NCBI GenBank assembly: GCA_022827055.1
Contig: JAJDTR010000125.1
Coordinates: 1 to 64,000 of the forward strand
DNA from: Candidatus Poribacteria bacterium
GTDB lineage: Bacteria; Poribacteria; WGA-4E; JAJDTR01
Direction of reading: 5' to 3'
DNA: 64,000 nt
The notes beneath the pieces were generated by a model. That model made no database searches. It had not been told where the DNA came from and saw only the letters and a list, made by a program, of their open reading frames with translations. Numbering within the stretch: position 1 is the first letter of the stretch; every line of letters begins with the position of its first letter. Below are positions 34,734-44,992 of this stretch, piece after piece. Both the position numbers and the translations under genes were made by a program.

Positions 34734-35069
34734 GCCATGCTCCTTTCTTCGCTCTCGCCTGGCGCGCCCATCATTTACGCGGGCGGTCTATACTCAGCAT
34801 CGATTAATTTTGCGCAATTGTACACCGAAGGTTTGTAGGAGATCGAAGGAACGATCAAGTGAGTGAATAGCGAACGCGATAGAGATCTTGTAGTGACTGC
34901 GATAGGGATCCCATCTCCGAATCGCGGCGGTCGGGAATCGGAAAGGATTTCTATCGCACTCATTATCCATTCGCTTGATCGCCTACGGTACATCTGTCAT
35001 AACAACTTTCAAACATCACATCGTCAGCGAGCATGCGAAAATATGGTTGTGATTGATCATAGCTCCGAT
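34734..35069. repeat. intergenic region with two inverted GATC repeat units
   Basis: 34835-34886 reads GTAGGAGATC...GATCAAGTGAGTGAATAG and is mirrored at 34943-34986 by a copy ending CGCTTGATCGCCTAC. The pair can form a long imperfect hairpin. No gene seen. Confidence 0.65.
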
Positions 35070-35894
35070 TTAATGCGATGCCTTCAGCGCCCCCCAACTC
35101 GTTGCGAGTTTTGAATCGGGCTGGACGGCTAAGCCGGACCAGGCGTCGATGTTCTGCATAAGCTCATTTTGCGTCAGGGCTTTGTCGTAGACGCGAAGAA
35201 GTGCAAATGAGCCGTTGAAGTTCCGGTTTTTCTCGCCGGGAGAGAAAGATCCTATCGTGATTACCCGAAGCGGTATCTTTTTGTCAAAGTCGACGCCTGC
35301 CTGTTGGCTGACCCTCTTTCCGTTCTGGTACACCAAAATCTCCTTCTTGTCCTCGCCGGTGAGCGCTACCCAGGTCCATACACCCTCCTCGAGTCTGACG
35401 TTTGAGGCGATCCCCATATCCTTGCCTCCATGATAGATGCCGATACCGAGTGTATCCCCGCCCTTTATGCCCAATCGAAATCCCTGCCGCCCTTCCGGCA
35501 ATGTGTTGATACCCAGGAGTTGGTGCTCTTCACGGAACAGGTCACCGTTGCGCCGCACGAGGAACTCAATCGTCCAATCGTCGATCCCCAATGGCGGATT
35601 CCAGGCTTTGGTACCGTACATCTCGGCGCTTTGCCGGGAGGTGTAATACTTTGTTTTGCGCTCGTTAATGCCGATATCCGGGATTTTGATGGGTCCCTCT
35701 TCAAGCGCCGGCGCGAGTACCATGGGCGGAACAGAGCCGCCGGCGTCGGCGAGGTTCGTCCAGGCGTCGGGGTGCGTGGGATTGTCGCGGGCGTCGAAGT
35801 ATAGCACGGCGCCGGGGACAATGTCGGCGTGTACCGCGGTGTTTAAGGTTGTCAGAATGAACGCTGCGCCGAGGATTGAGATAACTTTTCTCAT
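35070..35894 (-). CDS. secreted LamG-like (concanavalin fold) protein with C-terminal W-L-K motif
   Basis: A 274-residue exported protein. Signal peptide MRKVISILGAAFILTTLNTA, cleaved near VHADI. A LamG/concanavalin-type beta-sandwich spans about residues 30-255 (DDWTIEFLVRRNG, GVWTWVALTGEDKKEILVYQ and NGSFALLRVYDKALTQNEL are typical strands). It ends KLATSWGALKASH, the shared C-terminal motif. The start is followed by normal signal-peptide sequence with AGGAAAA upstream. Probably surface-exposed glycan binding. Confidence 0.8.
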   Translation of the reverse strand: MRKVISILGAAFILTTLNTAVHADIVPGAVLYFDARDNPTHPDAWTNLADAGGSVPPMVLAPALEEGPIKIPDIGINERKTKYYTSRQSAEMYGTKAWNPPLGIDDWTIEFLVRRNGDLFREEHQLLGINTLPEGRQGFRLGIKGGDTLGIGIYHGGKDMGIASNVRLEEGVWTWVALTGEDKKEILVYQNGKRVSQQAGVDFDKKIPLRVITIGSFSPGEKNRNFNGSFALLRVYDKALTQNELMQNIDAWSGLAVQPDSKLATSWGALKASH

Positions 35895-36147
35895 TTATTT
35901 TCCTCCGTGATTTTCTTTTATTCTTTGAGGTCCCAGGAACGTAGATATCCGTGTAGAAACGTATGCAGCGGCGATTTTCGGTTTAGCGGCGCTGTCCTCA
36001 AGCGAATCCATTTTACTACTTTTCGCCGTTCTTGTCTATGAATTTCGGTTTGGATGACGCGGAGGTGAGGATAAAGAGCGGAAGAGAGATGTGCTATATC
36101 CCGTAAAGATTTCAAGCACGGGATTGCTGGAAATCATCCACGCTGGA

Positions 36148-37875
36148 TCAATGCGCGGCTTCAAGAATCCTGATAATATCGTGATGATTTCTACGCCGCG
36201 CCCACGCCAACGGCGCCGCCCACTCAAAGGGCGCATCCAACGGAGCGCTTTCGCGGAGCAGGTATTCGACCATCTCGGTTTGACCTGTCCTAGCCGCCCA
36301 CCCGATCGGAGTACTGCTGTATTCCTGATCCGAAATGTCCGGACGCGCGCCGTGGCGAACTAGGAGCTGCGCTATCTCAAGGCTGCTCGCCGTACTTGTC
36401 GACCGTTCGCCGGAAGCAACGCGGTGTAGGACGGTTCTTCCCAGCCAATCCAGTTGGTTCAAATCTACCGCCTTCGCCATTCCCTCGGTTTCATCTTCAA
36501 ATCCGGACGTACCCGCCAGATTAACAACCAAATCCGGCGCGGCTTTTTCATACAGATCGGGATCGACTTCCAAACAAATCTCCATGAGTTCTCGGTCACC
36601 GAGGGCATATTCAAACGCCTCGATTGCACGCTCCGGAGACTCTTCGAGCCGCCTTCGCAACTTGGCGGCGTCACGGTTATCAACGAAATAGCGCACGGGC
36701 ACATCTCCGAACATCTTTTCTAGCAGGGCGGTCGGAACCCCTTTCAGGTTATCGTATTCTTCAAATTTTCCGCCCGCTTCCGCGAGGAGTTGCCGTATGG
36801 TCTCGTTCGCCGCTCTGCCGCAGGGATTGCCCGACGATTCTACGCCACCGTTCGGATCAGCGCCGTGCGCCAGGAGAAGTTGCACAAGATCTTCATCCCC
36901 TCGGGAAGCGGCTCCGATGAGCGCGCTCCCACGCGGCGCCAAACCCGGTTCGGGTTGGCTGGGGTCGGCGCCGGCGTCGAGCAGCATGCGAACAATATCG
37001 CTATGACCTGACATTGCCGCGTTGCACAGCGCCGTGCCCGTGTACCACGTGAAGTAATCGGGCAGACGGTGCACCACCCGCGGATCGGCGGCAATCTGGC
37101 GCCGAACCTCTTCCGTGTCGCCAACGCTCGCCGCGGTACGCAAATCGTATTCCGCGCCGTGGGCAAGCAGATAACCCAGCATCACCTTATTCTCCGAAAG
37201 CGCCTCCGGAGGCACGTCGCGGCGTCTAAAGAAGTAGTCGCCGAAGACCAAATCTACAGGACGCGCCCCATCCGGGCGGATGGCGTTCACATCGGCGCCG
37301 CGGTCGAGGAGTGCCCGTACCATCGATATGTTCATGGTCAGCACCGCCCAATGTATCGGCACGTTTCCCCGCTCATCGCAGGCGCGGATGTGGTCGGGGT
37401 GCCGATCGAGGTGCGTTGTGACTCTGTCCAAATCACGCTCTCGGATGTGCTCGGCAAGAGTTTCGCCATGGTCTATATACAGACAGTTGCACCGCTCTTC
37501 CACGGCGGCTTTCAGCACGGCGGCAATCTCGTCGAATCCCCTATCCAGCGCGCGTTCGATCGGTCTCTGATGCGTCCGATCCCCGGAGCGGTAGGTGACC
37601 TCCGCACCATTGTCCACAAGGAAACGCACACAGTCGAGATGGTTGTTGCCGACCGCAAAGTACAACGGCTCGCGGTATCCCACATTGCAATCGACGAGCG
37701 TGGGATCTGTCTGGATTAGGTTCGCGAGGGCGGTTAGGTCGCCGTCCATTGCCGCGTTGAGCGTGGCTTTGACCAAGCGGCCTACGCCCATGTTCCAATC
37801 GAGGAATTCGTCCGTGTCCAAGTCCGGCTGCCAGCGGATGGATGAGCTTTCGGTGGGCAACGGGGGAGTGGTCAT
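36148..37875 (-). CDS. ankyrin-repeat protein
   Basis: A 575-residue cytoplasmic protein built mostly of ankyrin repeats. Clear units include REPLYFAVGNNHLDCVRFLV, GNVPIHWAVLTMNISMVRAL, GTALCNAAMSGHSDIVRMLL, GSALIGAASRGDEDLVQLLL and STPIGWAARTGQTEMVEYLL; roughly ten in all. There is no signal peptide or enzymatic domain. A protein-protein interaction scaffold whose partner cannot be deduced. Ankyrin proteins are common in host-associated bacteria, including sponge symbionts, which fits but does not prove a symbiotic lifestyle. Confidence 0.88.
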   Translation of the reverse strand: MTTPPLPTESSSIRWQPDLDTDEFLDWNMGVGRLVKATLNAAMDGDLTALANLIQTDPTLVDCNVGYREPLYFAVGNNHLDCVRFLVDNGAEVTYRSGDRTHQRPIERALDRGFDEIAAVLKAAVEERCNCLYIDHGETLAEHIRERDLDRVTTHLDRHPDHIRACDERGNVPIHWAVLTMNISMVRALLDRGADVNAIRPDGARPVDLVFGDYFFRRRDVPPEALSENKVMLGYLLAHGAEYDLRTAASVGDTEEVRRQIAADPRVVHRLPDYFTWYTGTALCNAAMSGHSDIVRMLLDAGADPSQPEPGLAPRGSALIGAASRGDEDLVQLLLAHGADPNGGVESSGNPCGRAANETIRQLLAEAGGKFEEYDNLKGVPTALLEKMFGDVPVRYFVDNRDAAKLRRRLEESPERAIEAFEYALGDRELMEICLEVDPDLYEKAAPDLVVNLAGTSGFEDETEGMAKAVDLNQLDWLGRTVLHRVASGERSTSTASSLEIAQLLVRHGARPDISDQEYSSTPIGWAARTGQTEMVEYLLRESAPLDAPFEWAAPLAWARRRNHHDIIRILEAAH

Positions 37876-38110
37876 GGTGATCCTTTAGTACGTAATGGGC
37901 TTCAAAGAGATTCCGTCAGTGCGCGCTTTTCTCAATCGTGTTCCAGTTTCATTATACGATACAGAGGTCGATTCTTACAGGGGAATTCCGCGGCGGCTGC
38001 GCGGGGCAGCACGCGCCATCTCCTACGTTGACGGCAGTGGCAATTCTATATATCTATTGGACCGCTCAGAGGGGATTGGGCGTCTCCTTCCACTTCGCCT
38101 TTCGCTATCA

Positions 38111-39685
38111 TCATGTGTATCTTTTGGACTTCCGCATCGCTTCCTGCTCGGAGATATCGGGCTCCGGAATCGGTCGGTCGGCTTCGTGCGACGAATCTCC
38201 ACGATTGCTGGCGGCGTTGGGTCTCGCGTACCAATACGTGGCGGCGGCGTAACCAACGTTGCATGATACGTGATGCTGCACTTCCATATCCATCTGGAGC
38301 CGCCGATTGAATGGAATGGCGTCCAGAGAGCGCGTCCGGGTTTGCGTATTCTGCCCGAAGGTAGCCTTCTGGCCGCAACGCACCTGCGCGTGGAACGGTT
38401 TCTGATACAGGTCGGTACTCCCCCCGCCGTAGGCGTAGCCGTAGTAGTCCTCTGTGCCGGTGCCGAAATGGGACGGGAACTCCTCTCCATCAACCCATAT
38501 CTTCTCGTCGCCCTCGCCCCACCAGTTTGCCTCAGGGTTCATGACGGCTAACGTATCGCCCGCGTAGACCCCTTGCCCGTCAATCGTAATATAATTCCAA
38601 TCGCTGCTCGGCAGCGTCGGGATCGGACATTGCTGGCGCCAGTTGGCGTGGAAGTGCATCGAACGGTCGTCCCAATCCCACGCACCCGTGTGGGCTGCGA
38701 GTTGTAGTTTTACGGGATCCTCGTGGAGGTTGCTTACCGAAATCTGCGCGGATTTTTTGTAAGGCATGATCCACCTGCAGATCATCTCCCCGTCGTCTCG
38801 AACCGTCCGATACCAGTCTTGGTAAGGATTCAGCCCGACGCCGTTGCCGTAGAAATCTCCGACCGGGCACCAGATTGTTCTCTCGCCATCGCACTCCATC
38901 TGCAAAACCGTTGACCGAAGAGCTTGCTCGGAATTGGGCGCAAGAACCCTGATATGAAGCGTTCGCACCGCCACGGGACCCGGCGGTAGCGGAACGGAGA
39001 CCGAATCGCCCGGTTCAATCGTAGTGTCGGCGTTCGCAGTTTTACCTCCGCAAAAGGAGATCGGTGCCGCCAGGTGTTCCCCCACGCGCTGGACGGTACC
39101 CTTTGCCGCCTCAAAGTCACCCATCGTGAATGAGCACACCCGAGTCCCCTCTTTATACGCGCGGTAGTTAATGTGGTAGTAGAAAGGTTTTTTATCCACC
39201 GTGACCTTGCACGATTTGGCGTACGGGATGGGCAGATATAGGTTTCCCGCGCGTACGCTGGTGTACGCAAACGGCGGACCGATAAAGTCGGCACCTGTGA
39301 CCAGATTAATCATCCTCGCCTCAATGGCGGGTTTTTCCTTCCCATCCAGATAGAATCGGATGATTTCGCCCTCATCGACGTCGGGCGCCCATATCCGCAC
39401 GACGCTGCCCGGTCCCCGATGGTCCATCAATACCCATTCGTCGCGTCCCTCGATTTTCTCGGTATAAAGAAAATGCCCCGAATCCCCGCCGGCGAACCAG
39501 CCGTCCGGGTCGGTCGGGGTAACTGATCGGCGGTTGTAACTGCTGAACTGATGGCAGAGGTATGCCGGACGCGGTAACCGGGTCAGCACGTCGCGATTTA
39601 TCATCTCGTTCAGAAGCGATTCAAGCGTGACCGTATCGGGAATCGAGGAGGCTAAGAGATTGGTGAGTTGGTGTGCGGCAATCAT
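38111..39685 (-). CDS. GH172 (DUF2961) glycoside hydrolase-like protein
   Basis: A 524-residue protein of the DUF2961 family, now GH172, whose members act on fructofuranosyl or arabinofuranosyl linkages. Visible signatures are the N-terminal FSSYNRR region, GPGSVVRIWAPD, and the conserved HFGTGTEDYYGYAYGG. Later members of the sheet are FHAQVRCGQKATFGQ and VSCNVGYAAATYWY. ATG 39685 has GAAAGGAAA upstream. No signal peptide, so it is cytoplasmic. It begins the carbohydrate cluster. Confidence 0.88.
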   Translation of the reverse strand: MIAAHQLTNLLASSIPDTVTLESLLNEMINRDVLTRLPRPAYLCHQFSSYNRRSVTPTDPDGWFAGGDSGHFLYTEKIEGRDEWVLMDHRGPGSVVRIWAPDVDEGEIIRFYLDGKEKPAIEARMINLVTGADFIGPPFAYTSVRAGNLYLPIPYAKSCKVTVDKKPFYYHINYRAYKEGTRVCSFTMGDFEAAKGTVQRVGEHLAAPISFCGGKTANADTTIEPGDSVSVPLPPGPVAVRTLHIRVLAPNSEQALRSTVLQMECDGERTIWCPVGDFYGNGVGLNPYQDWYRTVRDDGEMICRWIMPYKKSAQISVSNLHEDPVKLQLAAHTGAWDWDDRSMHFHANWRQQCPIPTLPSSDWNYITIDGQGVYAGDTLAVMNPEANWWGEGDEKIWVDGEEFPSHFGTGTEDYYGYAYGGGSTDLYQKPFHAQVRCGQKATFGQNTQTRTRSLDAIPFNRRLQMDMEVQHHVSCNVGYAAATYWYARPNAASNRGDSSHEADRPIPEPDISEQEAMRKSKRYT

Positions 39686-40329
39686 TTCGCTTTCCTTTTC
39701 ATTCGATGGGGTTTGAACGGTATTGATGTCAGCGGATGATTAACATTAGTCGGGCATTTTGTCGATGCAACCTATTATACCAAGAGATTCCGGTTTTTGG
39801 ATAAAGATAATGATGCAGTGTAGAACCTGCGCTGTTCGGTTAGTAGGAGTGAACTTTGCTCGCGATTTCAGAACTTTGTCGGGACTGAGCGGGGGATCTC
39901 TATCGATCAACTGACCGGACAGGGAGGGCGATAGCAAAACCGCCTTATTCTTTCGTTTGACTATTCCTACAGGACTCCGTTAGTTAATGGTCGGGATTTG
40001 GAGATCCAAGGTGTGGTGCGCCGGACTTTGTATTCACGCGAATTGACATCATTCTATGTCTATGATAAAATCACCCGGCTTGTGAACGTGTCGGATTAGC
40101 CGGTCGAGGAAATCGCCACCATTGCTGAGTTATACCATCTCTCTAGAATGCATGTTCATTAATTGCCGGGATTTAGTGAAGAAGCTTGTGGAGCAATAAT
40201 CTTTGTCTCCGCACAGAGCCGGCGGGGCAAGATGCCCCGCCTACACAATATGTGAAAAATATATGTAGACATAATATGCACCATTATTTGAGGAAACACT
40301 ATTAACGCAACCTTCATGGAGAAATCGGA
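39686..40329. repeat. intergenic region with repeat fragments
   Basis: Degenerate GATC block units near 39896-39960 and an AAGATGCCCCGCC fragment near 40230. The next gene's GGAGAAATCGGA ribosome site is at its 3' end. No gene seen. Confidence 0.4.
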
Positions 40330-41724
40330 ATGGCTCTAAACCGCCGCAAATATTTCGTGCTTGATTCGCGCATCATCGACGCTACGGAAGATGTGGTGCT
40401 TAAGGTCGGAACCTCCTCCAAGCATCCCGCCAACCCCCTGTTCGGCGAGGACAGACCTTGGGAACTGCGCTACGATAACCTGTATCCCAACGCGATCTTT
40501 GACGACGCGGATGGGCTTTTCAAGTGTTGGTACAACCCCTTCATCGTCGATACGGCGACGGCGGGCACGCCGCCCGAACAACGGGCGTCCATCGCCTATA
40601 CGAAGGTGCAAAACCAGCGCCGGGAGATGGGCCTTTGCTACGCCGCGTCGAAGGATGGGATTTCGTGGGAGAAACCGAATTTGGGGCTGGTTGAGTATGA
40701 GGGGAGCAAGGAGAATAACCTTGTGATCCGCGCCTCGCACGGTCCCGGCGCTCTCAAAGACCCCCACGAGACCGATCCAGCGAGACGTTACAAGATGCTC
40801 TACGCATCTGACGTGCCCGCGGCGCGGCACGGTCTGAGCGTCAAGTTTTCAGCGGACGGGGTACATTGGGGCGATCAGATACTCGTGGAAAACAAGAGTG
40901 CAGCACGCGGCGATTCGCATCACACTTGGATGTGGGCGCCGGATATAGGGAAATATGTTTCGTGCTCGCGCCCGCTGGCGTGGGCGGAACGCAGAGCAGG
41001 AAACCAAGACGTGCCGTTGCGCCCCATATCGCGGACGGATTCGGAAGACTTTATCCATTGGACCGACGCTCAGATTGTGCTCGATCCTCTGGAGAACGAC
41101 AGGCAGTATTACGTGATGCCCATCTGTCACCATGCCGACCTCTACCTGGGCTTTTTGATGATTTTCAATGCCGAGACGGATCGGGTGCACTGCGAGCTTG
41201 CCTGGAGCCCGGATACATGGGAATGGCACATCATTGACCCGGGCACGCCGCTCATCGACACATCGGACGAAAAGGGCGATTACGATTGGGGTTGCGTGTA
41301 CGCCAGCGTTCCCATTTTTTTGCGGGATGAGATTCGGATTTACTACGGGGCGAGCGACGATACACATTACGGTTGGCGAAAGGGGTACCTCGCGTTGGCG
41401 ACGGTGCGGCCGGACGGTCTCGCGGGGTTGCAACCGGTCACGCGGAATGTCGCGGGCAGCGTCACAACCAATCCGGTCATTTGTTCCGGAAAGCGATTGC
41501 GCGTTAGCGCCGATGCGTCGGGAGGAGCGGTGCGCGCTGCAATTCTCGACGCCGAGGGACGGACGCTTGAGGCGAGTCTGCCCTTATCGGGTGATGTGAC
41601 GGACGCGGAGGTCGCGTGGACGTCCGGGAGTGATTTGTCGGATTATCAAGGGAAGGCGGTGCGGGTGCGGTTTGCGTTGGAGGATGCCACGCTTTATGCA
41701 TTCAGTTTTGATGGAGAAGGATGA
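40330..41724 (+). CDS. GH43/GH32-like five-bladed propeller glycosidase, with C-terminal beta-sandwich
   Basis: A 464-residue soluble protein. The N-terminal two thirds look like a GH32/GH43-type propeller (LFKCWYNPF, MGLCYAASKDGISWEKPNLG, DPARRYKMLYASD, WSPDTWEWHIIDPG). The last 100 residues form a sandwich ending VRVRFALEDATLYAFSFDG, shared with the 550-residue protein downstream. ATG 40330 follows GGAGAAATCGGA. No signal peptide. Substrate unknown; an intracellular beta-fructosidase, arabinosidase or related furanosidase role is inferred from the neighbours. Confidence 0.75.
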   Translation: MALNRRKYFVLDSRIIDATEDVVLKVGTSSKHPANPLFGEDRPWELRYDNLYPNAIFDDADGLFKCWYNPFIVDTATAGTPPEQRASIAYTKVQNQRREMGLCYAASKDGISWEKPNLGLVEYEGSKENNLVIRASHGPGALKDPHETDPARRYKMLYASDVPAARHGLSVKFSADGVHWGDQILVENKSAARGDSHHTWMWAPDIGKYVSCSRPLAWAERRAGNQDVPLRPISRTDSEDFIHWTDAQIVLDPLENDRQYYVMPICHHADLYLGFLMIFNAETDRVHCELAWSPDTWEWHIIDPGTPLIDTSDEKGDYDWGCVYASVPIFLRDEIRIYYGASDDTHYGWRKGYLALATVRPDGLAGLQPVTRNVAGSVTTNPVICSGKRLRVSADASGGAVRAAILDAEGRTLEASLPLSGDVTDAEVAWTSGSDLSDYQGKAVRVRFALEDATLYAFSFDGEG

Positions 41725-41841
41725 TTGCGTGGGGAACAAAATCGTTTGATGGAAGTGTTGGGTTTCACTTCGTTCAACCCAACCTACAAATTCGTCCAGA
41801 TCGAGCGAGACGGAGTGCGTCGAGCGGTATTGTAGAATGAA

Positions 41842-41873
41842 GAAACCGAGTTTTGCGGAAAAAACTCGGTTTC
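41842..41873. terminator. perfect 13-bp hairpin with T/A-rich stem, possible bidirectional terminator
   Basis: GAAACCGAGTTTT (41842-41854) is the exact reverse complement of 41861-41873, loop GCGGAA. It lies between two same-strand glycosidase genes, so it is either an internal terminator or a dispersed repeat of the GAAACCGAGTTTT type. Confidence 0.5.
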
Positions 41874-41946
41874 GTCGCGACCTGGAGATCGCTCCTACCA
41901 ACGCTACGGTATAAGTCTGACCTTATAACATCGGAATCAACAACTG

Positions 41947-43599
41947 ATGGCGGATAGACCTGAAAGGAAAAGCCCGACAGAAGCGCTTGATCTTCAACGG
42001 AAGACAGATGACATCGTATCGGGGAGGCGAGCGGTTGACGAGTTGTATCCTTACATCCCGCCGGATTATCAGATTCCCTTCCTTCACATCGGGACGGAGA
42101 AGCAGTTGTTTCTCGACAATTTCATCCTTGATCGCCTTGAAGGGGTGGAGCGCGTCTTTCCGAAACCGGATCGGCCGGAGACGCCGATCATCGATCCGAT
42201 GGAAACGCCGTGGGAGCGCAATGCCCCCAAGGGGTACTTCGAGCACTGGGCTTTCGTTGTGTCGGCGCTGTACGACCCGGATGACGGGAAGTTCAAGATG
42301 TGGTACATCAGGGATTTTGAAGAGACGTACGACAAGCGGATGTTGTGTTACGCCGAGACTACCGATCCGCTGCGTTGGGAGAAGCCGCTGAACGAGAAAT
42401 GCATCCCGTTTAACGAGCACAAAGCCACCAATATCGTCCTAACGGACGCCGGTGAGGACATCGCGTTGGCGCTGAATCGTGATCGGAGCGACGAGTCGCG
42501 CAAGTTTCTCATGAACCTGAACAAGAGCTTTCTCGTCTCGTCCGACGGGTTGCGGTGGACCACGGTCAGCGAGGAGGCGCGTTTTCGGAAACACCACTAT
42601 CAGCGCCCCATTTGGGACGAATCGATTCAGAAGTGGATCTCCTACAGCCAGTATTCGCACCACTGGAACATCCTGCACCACAAGCGCCAGATCGGACGGC
42701 AGGAAAGCGCGGACTTCGTTAACTGGTCGCCCAAGCGGGTAGTGCTCTCCGTGGATGTCGACCCGAACCTCCCGCCCAATCTCGAATTTCACGATATGTC
42801 CGTGCGCAAGGTCGGCGGTCAATACATCGGGATCGCGACGGAGTTCATTACGGAAGGAATTCCCAGTGTCCACGATTTTTCGCGGCGGCACATACAGGAG
42901 TATGACGGCGATTCCACCTACAACCACTGGGAACAAGCCTACGCCTACTTTGGGTTGTACGCCAGCCGTGACGGGATTCATTGGCGGCGGGTGGGCGATC
43001 ACGGCCCGTGGGCAACGCATGGGACGCCCGGTCACTACGATTACGGCTTTTTCTCGGACAGCGTGGCGGGGCAGTTGGTGCACGACGGCAAGACGTATGT
43101 CCTCCATGACATACGCCCGCAGAAACAGCGGCTGTCGAAGAGAAGGCCTAACGCGCTGAACACCGAAAAGTTCCTGCAGCACGAACGGGACCAAGCGGCG
43201 TTGGAGGACGCCCTAGGGATCTACCCGCGGCTGCGAGCGAATGCCATCACCGCGCTCATCTTGCGGGAGGACGGTTGGGCGGAACTCAAGCCAACTTATG
43301 AACAGGGGAGCGTTTTTACGCGGCAGTTTGTGTTTGAAGGCGACGCCCTCAAGGTCAATGCAGAGGCATACGGCGGATACCTGAAGGTTGAGGCGCTCGA
43401 CCCGAAATTCAAGCCGTACGAAGGCTTTTCCGCTGCGGAGTGCGATGCGGTTTGCTCGGAAAATCCCAAGCAAATTTGGCACACGGTGCGCTGGCGCGGG
43501 AATTCCGATGTTCGCGCACTGTGGAACAAGCCGGTGCGGCTGCGATTTCACCTGCATCAGGCGAGCCTCTACGCTTTTCAGTTCGGGGAGACCGCCTAG
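41947..43599 (+). CDS. GH43/GH32-like propeller protein, larger paralogue
   Basis: A 550-residue soluble homologue of the gene at 40330, with GKFKMWYIRDF, MLCYAETTDPLRWEKPLNE, DGLRWTTVSEE and SRDGIHWRRVG as blade signatures. It ends VRLRFHLHQASLYAFQFGE, matching the C-terminal sandwich of the smaller protein. There is no signal peptide; the N-terminal 60 residues (YPYIPPDYQIPFLHIG) are extra. It may act on the same class of furanoside. Same orientation as its two paralogues. Confidence 0.75.
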   Translation: MADRPERKSPTEALDLQRKTDDIVSGRRAVDELYPYIPPDYQIPFLHIGTEKQLFLDNFILDRLEGVERVFPKPDRPETPIIDPMETPWERNAPKGYFEHWAFVVSALYDPDDGKFKMWYIRDFEETYDKRMLCYAETTDPLRWEKPLNEKCIPFNEHKATNIVLTDAGEDIALALNRDRSDESRKFLMNLNKSFLVSSDGLRWTTVSEEARFRKHHYQRPIWDESIQKWISYSQYSHHWNILHHKRQIGRQESADFVNWSPKRVVLSVDVDPNLPPNLEFHDMSVRKVGGQYIGIATEFITEGIPSVHDFSRRHIQEYDGDSTYNHWEQAYAYFGLYASRDGIHWRRVGDHGPWATHGTPGHYDYGFFSDSVAGQLVHDGKTYVLHDIRPQKQRLSKRRPNALNTEKFLQHERDQAALEDALGIYPRLRANAITALILREDGWAELKPTYEQGSVFTRQFVFEGDALKVNAEAYGGYLKVEALDPKFKPYEGFSAAECDAVCSENPKQIWHTVRWRGNSDVRALWNKPVRLRFHLHQASLYAFQFGETA

Positions 43600-43873
43600 G
43601 AGAAGGGTAAAAAGAAAGTGGTCAGTGGCTAGTGATTAGTGACTAGCAAAATCCTGAATGCCACAAGACGTGCAATGAACAGGGATCTCTATCGCACTCA
43701 CTATGCGTTCGCTTGATTACTACTACGAACCCGCGAACGCTAGTTAGTGACTGACAGAGGGAACCCGCAAGGCGTATCTCTTCAGTCAAATAGCGAAAGA
43801 TTACCTAAACTAGCAAGCGATTATCCTATGCCGGTTCTATAAATCATCAGGCTAAACAGTTAAGGTAAGAAAC

Positions 43874-44788
43874 ATGTCAGTTCACAAGCCGCGAATAGAT
43901 TGGGAGGCGATTCCGCATCCCCCGTTCCTGCGCGGCGACGCATACGCGGCGAACCGCGACCCGGCGGGACACTACCACAATGGGTTGTTTCGGGTGTTCC
44001 ATACGCGGGTGCATGCCGAATCGGACGGGATCTACTACTCCCACACCGCCGTGACGGAAAGCCGAGATCTCGTCGACTGGAGCGAACCGAAGCTATTGAC
44101 GCCGAAAGATCGCCGGCTCAACTACTCAAGTCCAGGGAACGTGATTCGTTACGGCGGCGAGTGGATTCTGTGCCTACAGACCTATCCGATGCGCGGCGAC
44201 AATTTTGGCGATGGGACTGCACGCCTCTTTCTGATGCGCAGCGATGATTTGACGCATTGGAGCGAGCCGGAGTTGATTCCCGTCAAGGGACCCGATGTTC
44301 CCGAAGCGGAGATGGGACGCATGATCGACCCGTATCTGTTGGAAGACAAAGACACCCCGGGGAGATGGTGGTGCTTTTACAAACAGAACGGCGCCAGTAT
44401 GTCCTACACGGACGATTTCAAGACGTGGACGTATGTGGGACGAATCGATTGCGGCGAGAATGTGTGCGTCTTGGTCGAGGACGACGAATACGTCCTGTTT
44501 CACTCGCCGCGCAACGGTGTCGGGATTAAACGCTCGAAGGACATGGCGCATTGGAGAGATGTCGGGCATCTGACCTTCGGGCAAGCGGAATGGGACTGGG
44601 CTGAAGGGCGGTTGACGGCGGGGCATGTCTTGGACTTGCGGCACATACCGGAAGTTGGGAAGTATATCATGTTCTTCCACGGCTCCGTCGCTCGCGAGAT
44701 TCAGCCGAAAGAGACACACGGGAACGCATCGCTGGCGTTGGCTTGGAGCGATGATCTGGCGCATTGGGATTGGCCGGGGAAAGCGTGA
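43874..44788 (+). CDS. GH43/GH32-like propeller protein, short form
   Basis: A 304-residue protein with propeller motifs IDWEAIPHPPFLRGDAY, GLFRVFHTRVH, WILCLQTYPMRGDNF, GRMIDPYLLEDKDTPGRWW and MSYTDDFKTWTYVGRI. IDPYLLED carries an Asp and Glu pair in the region of the GH43 pKa-modulating Asp, so it may be catalytic. It lacks the C-terminal sandwich of the two preceding proteins. ATG 43874 follows TAAGG. Same cluster and strand as the two longer paralogues. Confidence 0.75.
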   Translation: MSVHKPRIDWEAIPHPPFLRGDAYAANRDPAGHYHNGLFRVFHTRVHAESDGIYYSHTAVTESRDLVDWSEPKLLTPKDRRLNYSSPGNVIRYGGEWILCLQTYPMRGDNFGDGTARLFLMRSDDLTHWSEPELIPVKGPDVPEAEMGRMIDPYLLEDKDTPGRWWCFYKQNGASMSYTDDFKTWTYVGRIDCGENVCVLVEDDEYVLFHSPRNGVGIKRSKDMAHWRDVGHLTFGQAEWDWAEGRLTAGHVLDLRHIPEVGKYIMFFHGSVAREIQPKETHGNASLALAWSDDLAHWDWPGKA

Positions 44789-44843
44789 CGAGGGTATAGG
44801 ATTTACGGAGTTTAACGCCTTGGCGTTGCGTAATGGTGGTTCA

Positions 44844-44898
44844 TAATGCGTAATACGTAACGAGTAATGCGTAACAGTTTTTTACGTATTACGCATTA
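44844..44898. repeat. 17-bp inverted repeat between the GH43-like gene and the Gfo/Idh gene
   Basis: TAATGCGTAATACGTAA (44844-44860) is the exact reverse complement of 44882-44898, with a 21-bp loop that holds a further TAATGCGTAA copy. AT-rich hairpin, either a terminator or a small repeat. Confidence 0.6.
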
Positions 44899-44992
44899 CG
44901 TATTATTTCAACAATTTTTCTAAAAATGGGGCAACCCGAAAAAATACTAACTCAGATGGAATCTTAGAAATCCACAAGAGAGGAATTACAGT

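Noticed and set aside
42439-43194. 251-codon minus-strand open frame
   Set aside because: Shadow of the GH43-like propeller gene on the other strand.
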